DNA of 5,480 nt from Syntrophomonas sp. UBA4807 (GTDB lineage Bacteria > Bacillota > Syntrophomonadia > Syntrophomonadales > Syntrophomonadaceae). Under the pieces are notes generated by a model. It was not told the origin of the DNA. It searched no databases and worked only from the letters and a program-made list of their open reading frames with translations. The DNA lies in contig DHGD01000073.1 of assembly GCA_002402575.1 (NCBI GenBank), positions 1-5,480 of the forward strand. The letters are read 5' to 3'. The position numbers and the translations under genes are program-made. Shown here one piece after another: positions 1 through 5,459 of the stretch (positions are counted from its first letter, which is position 1; every line of letters begins with the position of its first letter).

Positions 1-393
1 GCTGATTTCCCCGGAAGCGTCAAAGTCGGCCCGTGACGGTTCTTTCAATATCTGTACTATAATCCCCAAAAATCGTATCGAGAAAGTGATGAATGGCTCC
101 TGCTCTTCGACTTCCAGACTATTAATCTTTTCCCTAAAGGCAGTCAGGAGAAAATATACCCCCACCGCGATTATTACCAGGGCGCCAATATTGGCAGCAC
201 CCCGGGGCTGCAAATAGATCATCAGACCTTGACCGACCAGCATGGAAGTAGTTACCGCCATGCATGAGGCCAGAGCAATTACCAGCAACGATATGACCGG
301 TATCCTGATTTTGTTCAAACCATAGGAAAGACCAACCATGAAGCCGTCAGCACTGACCGCCAGGGCAAACATCACCATGACAATAAGTTCCAT
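1..393 (-). CDS. ytaF: Sporulation membrane protein YtaF (MntP/DUF204 family), C-terminus cut by window edge
   Basis: Translating back from the ATG at 393 gives 131 residues that run off the window at base 1. The start is supported by AGAGGTG at 401-407, seven bases upstream. Residues 10-18 read ALAVSADGF, the first acidic membrane motif of the MntP-like cation exporter family. Three hydrophobic segments are visible, at about 1-22, 32-53 and 70-87. Residues 118-130 (EPSRADFDASGEI) match the loop that, as I recall the family, marks YtaF proteins rather than MntP itself. Family members are roughly 210 residues, so about 80 are missing. YtaF is named for its link to sporulation in Bacillus. A manganese or other cation transport role is inferred from the fold only. 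It follows mutM by 80 bases on the same strand, as in B. subtilis, where coaE comes next; that part is outside the window. Confidence 0.88.
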   Translation of the reverse strand, partial: MELIVMVMFALAVSADGFMVGLSYGLNKIRIPVISLLVIALASCMAVTTSMLVGQGLMIYLQPRGAANIGALVIIAVGVYFLLTAFREKINSLEVEEQEPFITFSIRFLGIIVQILKEPSRADFDASGEIS

Positions 394-412
394 TAATAAG
401 CACCTCTAACCT

Positions 413-441
413 TAGTAATTCTCTTCTGTTCGTAATTACTA
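413..441. repeat. 8-bp inverted repeat in the mutM-ytaF gap
   Basis: TAGTAATT (413-420) and AATTACTA (434-441) are perfect inverted copies around a 13-base loop. They lie between the mutM stop (474) and the ytaF ribosome binding site (401-407). The stem is almost all A/T and no T-run follows, so it is not a good terminator. It could be an operator, a weak mRNA hairpin or chance. Confidence 0.4.
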
Positions 442-473
442 TATGGCTAGAAGTGTCACTATGTGTGGGTTGA

Positions 474-1277
474 TTATTTCTGGCAGCAAGGGCAGAAATG
501 ACTACTGCGCCCATTGATGACCTGTCGTAGGATTGGTTGCCGGCAGTCAAAGCAGGGTTCCTTTTCCCGCCCGTACACCTTAAGGTAATCCTGAAATTGC
601 CCTTTTTGCTTGTACCCATCCTGGAAGTCCCTGAGAGTGGTGCCGCGCTGTTCTATCCCCGCTCTAAGCACTTGTTTAACAGCCCTGACCAGGCGGTGAA
701 TTTCCTTGGGCTGCAGTGACCCGGCCGCGCGGTTGGGAAGAATACGGGCCTTAAACAAAGCTTCGTCAGCATAAATATTTCCGATCCCGCTTATAAGCCG
801 CTGATTTAACAACAGGGTCTTTATAGCCACACGACGGTTTTTGAGCAACGGCGTCAGATAGGAGCTAGAAAAGCGGCTGGAGAGAGGCTCAACTCCCATG
901 GCGGTAAACATCTCGCGGGGTTCTTTGATCAGCCACAGTCCCCCAAAGCGGCGGGCATCCTGAAACCACAACTCCTGCCCGTTGCTGAAGCTGAATACGA
1001 CATGTACGTGTTTTTCCAGTTCAGCGCCTCTGGATTCCAGGTAAATGCGCCCTGACATTCCCAAATGGGCTACCATATGCAAGCCTTCCTCAAAATCAAA
1101 TATCAAAAACTTGCCCCGCCTGGAAACCGCCGCGAAGCGCCGTCCCACATAAGCATCGGGCTGGTTTTGCCAGCAGCGAATATATTCAGGTTTGAATAGT
1201 TTTATATCCTCAATTTTCAAACCCACGATATCCTGCAAGGTTTCTTTTATGGTTTCTACTTCCGGCAGTTCCGGCAT
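474..1277 (-). CDS. mutM: Formamidopyrimidine-DNA glycosylase / AP lyase (Fpg, MutM)
   Basis: This 267-residue protein, a normal length for the family, removes oxidised purines such as 8-oxoguanine from DNA and cleaves the abasic site by beta,delta-elimination. The N-terminus MPELPEVETI supplies the catalytic Pro2 (Schiff base) and Glu3. Lys56 in SRRGKF is the conserved DNA-contacting lysine. Met74 in HLGMSGR, with Arg110 and Phe111 in DARRFGG, fills the void left by the flipped base. Asn167 lies in the helix-two-turn-helix motif (GIGNIYADEALF). A C-terminal zinc finger uses Cys242, Cys245, Cys262 and Cys265, with Arg257 in NGRSSHFC. An additional Cys264 sits beside the zinc ligands (FCPCCQ). 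The ATG is preceded by AAAGGATG about eight bases away. It starts 22 bases after the polA stop with no terminator between, so the two are very probably cotranscribed. Confidence 0.97.
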   Translation of the reverse strand: MPELPEVETIKETLQDIVGLKIEDIKLFKPEYIRCWQNQPDAYVGRRFAAVSRRGKFLIFDFEEGLHMVAHLGMSGRIYLESRGAELEKHVHVVFSFSNGQELWFQDARRFGGLWLIKEPREMFTAMGVEPLSSRFSSSYLTPLLKNRRVAIKTLLLNQRLISGIGNIYADEALFKARILPNRAAGSLQPKEIHRLVRAVKQVLRAGIEQRGTTLRDFQDGYKQKGQFQDYLKVYGREKEPCFDCRQPILRQVINGRSSHFCPCCQK

Positions 1278-1299
1278 TTATGCAACATCCTTTTTTAGA

Positions 1300-3912
1300 C
1301 TAATATACTTTGATTTCTTTCATGTCATACCAGTTCGAACCCTGTTTGACCGTAACCACCAAAGGCACCTTAAGCTGATAAGCATTTTCCATACTAGACT
1401 TGAGAACCGCGGCCACCTCCTGGCTGCGCTCCGCCGGTACTTCTAAAACCAGCTCATCATGCACCTGCAATAACAGGCAGGATTCCAAACCACGCTGCCG
1501 CAGTTCTTTGAAAACATCGATCATAGCCAATTTGATAATATCGGCTGAAGTCCCTTGAATAGGGGTGTTCAAGGCTATTCGCCGGGCATTGTTCTGCACA
1601 ATGCGGTTCTTGGCCTTGAGGCCGGGCAGGTAGCGGCGGCGTTTCAGCACTGTTTCCACATAACCGTGCTCCCGGCCGAACTCCACTATCTCCTCCATAT
1701 AGCGCTGTACCCCGGGGTATGTATTTAGGTAGTTATCGATGTAAACGCGTGCCTCCTTGCGGCTCACCCCAGTGTCATGGGCCAGGCGGAAGTCGCCCAT
1801 GCCATATATAATGCCAAAATTGATGGCCTTTGCCTTGCGGCGCATATCGGAATTAACCTGGTCTAAGGGGACGGAGAATATTTCCGCTGCGGTGCGGGTG
1901 TGGATATCGATGCCCTGGCGAAAGGTTTCAATCAGTATCGGGTCCCCGCTGATGTGGGCCAGGGAGCGCAGGTCAATCTGGGAGTAATCCGCCGACAAAA
2001 TTACATAGCCACTGTCCCGGGCGGTAAAGGCGGCCCGGATGCGCCTGCCTTCCTCCATGCGGATGGGGATGTTCTGCAGGTTGGGTTCGACACTGGAAAG
2101 TCTGCCGGTAGCAGTCTGGGCTTGCTTGAAGATGGTGTGCACCCTGCCCGTCTGGGGATGAATCAGGCTCTGCAAGGCATCCACATAGGTGGTTTTGAGC
2201 TTGGTTAATTGACGATAGTTTAGGATGTGTCCGATTATCTCGTGTTGATCCAGGAGCTGTTCCAAAACCTCGGCGTCGGTAGAATAGCCGCTTTTGGTCT
2301 TCTTAACCGGCGGCAGCCCTAAGTCCTCAAACAGTACTTTAGCCAGCTGACGGGGCGAATTGATATTAAAAGTCCCCCCCGCCTGCGCAAATATTAACTG
2401 TTCAGCAGACTCAATACGCAGAGCCATCTCCTCAGAAATATCACGCAAAACCTCACCGTCCACCCGGATGCCGTTCAGCTCCATGGCCGCCAGCACCGAA
2501 GACAGGGGCAGTTCCACATCATAGTAAAGCGGCTGCGACTCCGCCGGCAGATCTGCCTGCAGGGCCCGGCCCAGAATGTTTAATTGCACCGCCAGCTGCT
2601 CAGGCTGGTCCCCGGGGATGGCGATATTTAAGTACTTGTACAAAATATCCCGCAGCTCCTCGCCGTCAAAGGCAGGATCAAGCACATAGGCCAGCAGAAG
2701 GCTGTCCAGAGTTACCCCTTTAAGACGGATGCCGCAACGCGCCAGTAAAACCTCGGCGAATTTGGCGTTGTGAATGGTTTTCTTGATGTCGGGCGATTCC
2801 AGCATGGGCTTGAGCCACTGCAGCCTGTCCTCTTCCTGCTCGGGAATAGCCATTGCAAAGACCTGCTGGCCGGAAGCCAGATAAATCTCTTCGATATTCG
2901 CCCACATGGGATGATGATAACTGGCGGCAATGAACAAGCCGATTTCGCTGCCCAGGGTCTGCAAAGCCTGTTCATATTCTTCCCGGGTACCGATCATTTT
3001 GACCTCAATGGGCGGATGTGGGGATAGTGCTACAGGCGGTATGACCATACTCTCCTGCAGGTTTTTTAACATAGTTTTGAACTCCAGGCGCTGGTATAGC
3101 TCCATCAGGGCGGCCGGATCCGGGGAACGCCGCTCATAATCATCTAAATCATAATCCAGATCCATATCGCGGATAATAGTGCCCAGGGTCCGGCTAGTGA
3201 AAGCCTGATCCCGGTAGCGGGCCAGAAGCTCAGCCTGCTTGGGCTTCAAATCACCCAGGTGTTGATACAGATTCTCCAAGCTCTGATATTGCTTGATCAG
3301 CTTAATGGCGGTCTTGGGTCCGATGCCGGGAACGCCGGGTATGTTGTCAGAGGTGTCGCCCATCAGTCCCTTGATTTCCACCAACTGTTCGGGCTCCACT
3401 TCCCATTTTTCCAACACCTTTTGGGTGTCGTACCGGTCGATCTCGGTTATGCCTTTGCGGGTCATCAATACCGTGACCGATTCGGAGACCAACTGCAATG
3501 TATCGGCGTCACCGGTCAGTATCAAGCAGGCATCGACTTGCCGGGCGGCTTTGCTGCTGAGGGTGCCGATTATGTCGTCAGCTTCGAAACCCTGCATCTC
3601 AATATAGCGGACATTCATGGCCTCCAGGGTATCGCGAAGAAGCTGGAACTGCCCAACCAGTTCATTAGGGGGAGCGGAACGGGTGCCTTTATAATCTTCG
3701 TAAATCTCATTGCGGAAGGTTTTCCTCCCTTTGTCGAAAGCCACCACAACGTGGGTGGGCTGTTCTTCAGCCAACACCCGATTAAACATAGTCAGAAAAC
3801 CGTAAACCCCGTTGGTATATACTCCTTCCCGGTTGTGCAGAAGCGGCAAGGCGTAGAAAGCTCTAAAAAGCAGACTGTTACCATCTATTAACATCAATTT
3901 GGTCTGTGCCAA
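1300..3912 (-). CDS. polA: DNA polymerase I (5' nuclease and polymerase, proofreading site inactive)
   Basis: An 870-residue family A polymerase that fills repair gaps and removes RNA primers. The 5' nuclease domain (about 1-290) keeps its metal ligands: Asp10, Asp60, Glu110, Asp112, Asp113, Asp135, Asp137, Asp186 and Asp189, followed by a helix-hairpin-helix (GVPGIGPKTA). The 3'-5' exonuclease domain (about 300-460) is shortened and dead. The E. coli Asp355/Glu357 site reads IAA at 328-330, and Asp424 is Ala386, as is usual in Bacillota and Taq. The polymerase domain has TATGRLSSVEPNLQNIP (600-616), motif A with Asp642, motif B with Arg691, Lys695, Phe699 and Tyr703, and motif C VHDE (817-820). 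Phe699 predicts discrimination against dideoxynucleotides. Residue 647, the steric-gate position, is Asp instead of the usual Glu. The start is TTG, chosen because GGAGAG lies eight bases upstream. The next ATG is codon 7, which would leave the binding site too far away. Confidence 0.98.
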   Translation of the reverse strand: MAQTKLMLIDGNSLLFRAFYALPLLHNREGVYTNGVYGFLTMFNRVLAEEQPTHVVVAFDKGRKTFRNEIYEDYKGTRSAPPNELVGQFQLLRDTLEAMNVRYIEMQGFEADDIIGTLSSKAARQVDACLILTGDADTLQLVSESVTVLMTRKGITEIDRYDTQKVLEKWEVEPEQLVEIKGLMGDTSDNIPGVPGIGPKTAIKLIKQYQSLENLYQHLGDLKPKQAELLARYRDQAFTSRTLGTIIRDMDLDYDLDDYERRSPDPAALMELYQRLEFKTMLKNLQESMVIPPVALSPHPPIEVKMIGTREEYEQALQTLGSEIGLFIAASYHHPMWANIEEIYLASGQQVFAMAIPEQEEDRLQWLKPMLESPDIKKTIHNAKFAEVLLARCGIRLKGVTLDSLLLAYVLDPAFDGEELRDILYKYLNIAIPGDQPEQLAVQLNILGRALQADLPAESQPLYYDVELPLSSVLAAMELNGIRVDGEVLRDISEEMALRIESAEQLIFAQAGGTFNINSPRQLAKVLFEDLGLPPVKKTKSGYSTDAEVLEQLLDQHEIIGHILNYRQLTKLKTTYVDALQSLIHPQTGRVHTIFKQAQTATGRLSSVEPNLQNIPIRMEEGRRIRAAFTARDSGYVILSADYSQIDLRSLAHISGDPILIETFRQGIDIHTRTAAEIFSVPLDQVNSDMRRKAKAINFGIIYGMGDFRLAHDTGVSRKEARVYIDNYLNTYPGVQRYMEEIVEFGREHGYVETVLKRRRYLPGLKAKNRIVQNNARRIALNTPIQGTSADIIKLAMIDVFKELRQRGLESCLLLQVHDELVLEVPAERSQEVAAVLKSSMENAYQLKVPLVVTVKQGSNWYDMKEIKVY

Positions 3913-3920
3913 TCAATTCA

Positions 3921-3926
3921 CTCTCC
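3921..3926 (-). promoter_or_regulatory. Ribosome binding site fixing the TTG start of polA
   Basis: On the minus strand GGAGAG lies eight bases before the TTG at 3912-3910. The first in-frame ATG is six codons further on and would put this site 26 bases away. The N-terminal residues before it (AQTKL) lead directly into the conserved LIDGNS motif, which fits the TTG start. Confidence 0.75.
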
Positions 3927-3943
3927 GAACACGTTTTTAGTAA

Positions 3944-3971
3944 ATTATATCACCTTTGTTTTCTATGTAAT
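3944..3971 (-). promoter_or_regulatory. Sigma-A-type promoter with extended -10 for polA-mutM-ytaF
   Basis: On the minus strand a perfect TATAAT (3949-3944) is preceded by TG one base away, giving an extended -10. A partial -35, ATTACA (3971-3966, four of six consensus positions), lies 16 bases upstream. It sits between the terminator of the sigma operon and the polA ribosome binding site and is the only good promoter seen for this operon. Confidence 0.7.
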
Positions 3972-4010
3972 AAAGGTTGTGCAAATCCAATCTGATAATA
4001 GATGGCAAAT

Positions 4011-4077
4011 AAAAAAGCCCTCGTCTCTAAAAAACCAGTGACAGAACTTGGGCCGCTTTCTATTGATTTCGGGCTTT
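4011..4077 (-). terminator. Nested double intrinsic terminator of the sigma/anti-sigma operon
   Basis: Read on the minus strand, an inner hairpin CCAAGT / ACTGG (4051-4046 with 4039-4035, one bulged A, six-base loop) is followed at once by six T (4034-4029). An outer stem AAAGCCC / GGGCTTT (4077-4071 with 4020-4014) encloses it and runs into a second T-tract (4016-4011). Either could stop transcription after the anti-sigma gene and shield the polA promoter about 40 bases downstream. The outer loop of 50 bases is long for an ordinary terminator. Confidence 0.65.
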
Positions 4078-4132
4078 CCTCACAACCTATTCAGAATCTC
4101 AAAAAGGCGTCAAGCTGCCGTTTAAGGCATCA

Positions 4133-4351
4133 CTACAACCGTTTCTTAATGGATTCCCATAGGCCGCGAGCAACCTGGGGCTTCTCCATACTGAGCAATA
4201 TCCGGCACAGGCGGTGCAGCTGGGATAACTCCTCCCGGCAGCTGGCGCAGGACTGCAGGTGCTCCTTAACCATCCGGGTTTCTTCCGTTCCGGCAGCCTC
4301 ATCCAGATAAGCCGACAATAAGGCACGTATCTGCGAACATCCCTTTTTCAC
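4133..4351 (-). CDS. Small zinc-finger (ZAS) anti-sigma factor without membrane segment
   Basis: This 72-residue protein should bind and hold back the ECF sigma factor encoded just upstream. The zinc-binding anti-sigma signature is clear: Cys5, then His31, Cys35 and Cys38 in HLQSCASC, within the usual opening IRALLSAYLDEAAG. The segment LWESIKKRL at the C-terminus matches where membrane-bound relatives continue into a transmembrane helix. Here the gene stops with TAG then TGA, and no hydrophobic stretch exists, so the protein is predicted to be cytoplasmic. Soluble ZAS proteins such as RsrA sense thiol oxidation through these cysteines; that signal is only inferred here. The start is GTG, with a near-perfect AGGAGGG (4365-4359) seven bases upstream. 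It lies 34 bases after the sigma gene with no terminator between. Confidence 0.85.
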   Translation of the reverse strand: MKKGCSQIRALLSAYLDEAAGTEETRMVKEHLQSCASCREELSQLHRLCRILLSMEKPQVARGLWESIKKRL

Positions 4352-4358
4352 CGCTTAG

Positions 4359-4365
4359 CCCTCCT
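4359..4365 (-). promoter_or_regulatory. Ribosome binding site fixing the GTG start of the anti-sigma gene
   Basis: AGGAGGG on the minus strand is seven bases before the GTG at 4351. It is the strongest Shine-Dalgarno sequence in the window and selects this GTG as the start. It also keeps the zinc ligand Cys5 in the protein. Confidence 0.8.
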
Positions 4366-4385
4366 AGATTTATATGACGAGGACT

Positions 4386-4964
4386 TTACGGTAAAAGTTC
4401 CCTTTCGAGTAATTTTCTTCTCAGCAAATCCCGGGCCCGACTAAGCCGGGATTTTATGGTTCCGGTGGATATGTTCAAGACCTGGGAAATCTCTTCATAG
4501 CTGAGTTCCATAATATCTTTCAGCAGCAGCACCATGCGATGATCGGGTTTTAACTCATTCAGCAAGGATTGTATGTACTCGGCCTGTTCTTTGGTTTCAT
4601 ACCAAGTGTCAATAGACTGGCTTTCATCCAGTATTATCCGGTTCATCTCTCCGTCGGACCCGGTAACCGGCTGGTCAAGGGATTGGGATTGAATATCGCG
4701 CCTCCTGCGCCGCAACTCATCCAGACAAACATTGGTGGTCACCCGGTATAACCAGGTGCTGAAACGCGATTTACCTTTAAATGTACTTAGCGAACGATAG
4801 GCTTTGATAAAAGCCTCCTGAGCCAGATCAAAGGCGTCTTCCTCATTCCCGCTGTATCTGTAACATAATGAGTAGACCTTATCCTGGTACAAATAAACCA
4901 GCTTCTCAAACCCCTCCTTATCTCCCCGAAGAGTTTGCTTCACCAGTTCGATATCGGCATCCAT
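4386..4964 (-). CDS. ECF (group 4) sigma-70 family RNA polymerase sigma factor
   Basis: A 192-residue sigma factor of normal ECF length, which directs RNA polymerase to a stress or envelope regulon. Sigma region 2 spans about 20-90, with DAFDLAQEAFIKAYRSL (core binding and -10 recognition helices) and SRFSTWLYRVTTNVCLDELRR. An acidic linker at about 90-125 follows. Region 4 (about 127-185) holds the helix-turn-helix LSYEEISQVLNISTGTIKSR that reads the -35 element. There is no region 1.1 or 3, as expected for ECF factors. It resembles the SigW/RpoE type, but the exact ECF group cannot be assigned by eye, so no symbol is given. ATG is preceded by AGGAG (4976-4972) seven bases away. The zinc-finger anti-sigma gene follows on the same strand, the classical arrangement in which the antagonist is made with its target. 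Confidence 0.95.
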   Translation of the reverse strand: MDADIELVKQTLRGDKEGFEKLVYLYQDKVYSLCYRYSGNEEDAFDLAQEAFIKAYRSLSTFKGKSRFSTWLYRVTTNVCLDELRRRRRDIQSQSLDQPVTGSDGEMNRIILDESQSIDTWYETKEQAEYIQSLLNELKPDHRMVLLLKDIMELSYEEISQVLNISTGTIKSRLSRARDLLRRKLLERELLP

Positions 4965-4993
4965 ATACTAACTCCTAAATGCAAAGTGTATTT

Positions 4994-5021
4994 AAAACGG
5001 CCGCTTGGCCATCGCCTGTCA
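4994..5021 (-). promoter_or_regulatory. Possible ECF-type autoregulatory promoter of the sigma operon
   Basis: On the minus strand TGACAG (5021-5016), then 16 bases, then CGTTTT (4999-4994) resembles the SigW-class pattern TGAAAC, 16 bases, CGTA. The match is four of six and three of four. It lies 30 bases before the sigma ATG. The spacer carries GGCC-AAGC-GGCC (5010-4999), a short inverted repeat. The overlapping TTGACA has no matching -10 at 16-18 bases, so an ordinary sigma-A promoter is less likely here. Evidence is weak. Confidence 0.25.
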
Positions 5022-5110
5022 ATATGGGGCTTATCAATAGAGTTGAACCGGGCTAAGCCATCCATAACAAGATGCCCGCATTAATAATATCTTAAAATTC
5101 CTTTGCAAGT

Positions 5111-5129
5111 CTCTGTTTTCCTCTGTTTT
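5111..5129. repeat. Tandem 9-base direct repeat, period 10
   Basis: CTCTGTTTT occurs at 5111-5119 and again at 5121-5129. The period is one helical turn, so a protein bound to both copies would sit on one face of the DNA. It lies midway in the divergent intergenic region, and could be a regulator site or simple sequence. Confidence 0.45.
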
Positions 5130-5207
5130 TCGCGTTCCTTATTATGGTTTTGATGCCGTTTAAGCCCAATGTCAAAGCCCCTCCGGCGTCTGCCTTAATC
5201 TCCGTTC

Positions 5208-5236
5208 TTGACAAGCCTGACAGGGCCATTTATAAT
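5208..5236 (+). promoter_or_regulatory. Perfect consensus sigma-A promoter for the plus-strand RNA region
   Basis: TTGACA (5208-5213), exactly 17 bases, then TATAAT (5231-5236): all twelve hexamer positions and the spacing match consensus. Transcription is expected to start near 5243. A promoter this strong, with no protein gene behind it, is typical of stable RNA genes. It probably drives the structured element at 5257-5372. By read-through it may also drive the tRNA-Leu at 5460, which shows no good promoter of its own. Confidence 0.88.
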
Positions 5237-5256
5237 TATTCTTGCCTTGAAGAAAT

Positions 5257-5372
5257 AAGCTGCTAGGATGGAATTGGCAGACGAGCGCGACTTAAGTCCT
5301 ACTGCGCGGAAGCCTCTTTTCAACCGGTCGGCGGCTCCCAAACCCGCGTGGTTGCCGGGTTTCTGATAGCTT
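5257..5372 (+). ncRNA. tRNA-Leu-like structured RNA or decayed tRNA-Leu
   Basis: This element lies about 14 bases behind the expected start of the perfect promoter. Bases 5262-5283 resemble the 5' half of a tRNA-Leu, and GGAATTGGCA (5270-5279) is identical to the D-arm of the tRNA-Leu at 5471-5480. CTTAAG at 5291-5296 recalls a UAA anticodon loop. By eye it folds into abutting helices: closing stem AAGCTGCTAG / CTGATAGCTT (5257-5266 with 5363-5372; two G-U pairs, one C-A mismatch), GCGCGAC-TTAA-GTC plus GCGC (5285-5307, five-base bulge), GGAAGCC / GGCTCC (5308-5338, one bulge) and AAACCCG / CGGGTTT (5340-5362). The order mimics a type II tRNA cloverleaf. However, there is no TTCRA T-loop, no proper 7-base anticodon loop, a weak D-stem and no CCA. 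I see no match to 6S, SRP, tmRNA, RNase P or tRNA-Sec. It is either a novel RNA or a tRNA-Leu pseudogene. No function can be given. Confidence 0.45.
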
Positions 5373-5391
5373 CATAGTTTCTATGGTTTTT
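5372..5391 (+). terminator. Small hairpin with T-run after the tRNA-like RNA
   Basis: CATAG-TTT-CTATG (5373-5385), extended by a T-G pair, is followed by five T (5387-5391). It begins where the closing stem of the tRNA-like element ends. The stem is short and A/T-rich, so termination may be weak or partial, which would let transcription continue to the tRNA-Leu. Confidence 0.4.
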
Positions 5392-5416
5392 CATATCCCT
5401 TTACCATATCCCTTTA
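5392..5416 (+). repeat. Tandem 12-base direct repeat, period 13
   Basis: CATATCCCTTTA occurs at 5392-5403 and again, identically, at 5405-5416, separated by one base. The end of the second copy forms a hairpin with the sequence after it (CCTTT 5411-5415 with AAAGG 5423-5427). It lies between the small hairpin terminator and the tRNA-Leu gene. Confidence 0.6.
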
Positions 5417-5459
5417 GATTCCAAAGGCGGATTAGGGAGAGGGAAATTGAAATATACTT

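Larger units (their letters stand above)
4965..5207. other. Divergent intergenic region between sigma operon and plus-strand RNA promoter
   Basis: No coding region is visible on either strand. The longest minus-strand ATG frame here gives only 15 residues with no ribosome binding site. The region holds the sigma-gene ribosome binding site (4976-4972), the possible ECF promoter, the perfect nine-base palindrome GGCTAAGCC (5051-5059) and a 9-base direct repeat (5111-5129). The rest shows nothing recognisable. Confidence 0.6.

Noticed and set aside
347..619. Minus-strand open frame of 90 codons across the mutM-ytaF gap
   Set aside because: It overlaps the zinc-finger end of mutM and the start of ytaF in another frame, has a composition unlike a folded protein, and shows no family motif.
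2700..2910. Damage to polA suggested by the missing exonuclease residues
   Set aside because: The frame is intact, and loss of the proofreading residues is normal for Pol I in Bacillota and Thermus, so this is not a decayed gene.
3259..3891. Plus-strand open frame of 210 codons antisense to polA
   Set aside because: It lies wholly opposite the conserved 5' nuclease domain, shows no recognisable motif, and is explained as a shadow of the real reading frame. The other plus-strand frames inside polA, mutM and the sigma gene were rejected for the same reason.
4099..4326. Minus-strand open frame of 75 codons inside the anti-sigma gene
   Set aside because: It is an alternative frame of the anti-sigma gene, whose own frame has the HxxxCxxC signature and a strong ribosome binding site.
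5034..5081. Possible 15-residue leader peptide upstream of the sigma gene
   Set aside because: It has an ATG and a stop but no ribosome binding site at a usable distance, and no regulatory codon run.
5257..5372. Assigning the element to 6S RNA, SRP RNA, tmRNA, RNase P RNA, 5S rRNA or tRNA-Sec
   Set aside because: Signature sequences of these RNAs (for example the SRP apical GGAAGGAAGCAG type motif, or RNase P GAGGAAAGTCC) are absent, and the length and layout do not fit.
5453..5458. TATACT as a -10 box for the tRNA-Leu
   Set aside because: It ends two bases before the mature tRNA, so transcription would begin inside the tRNA.
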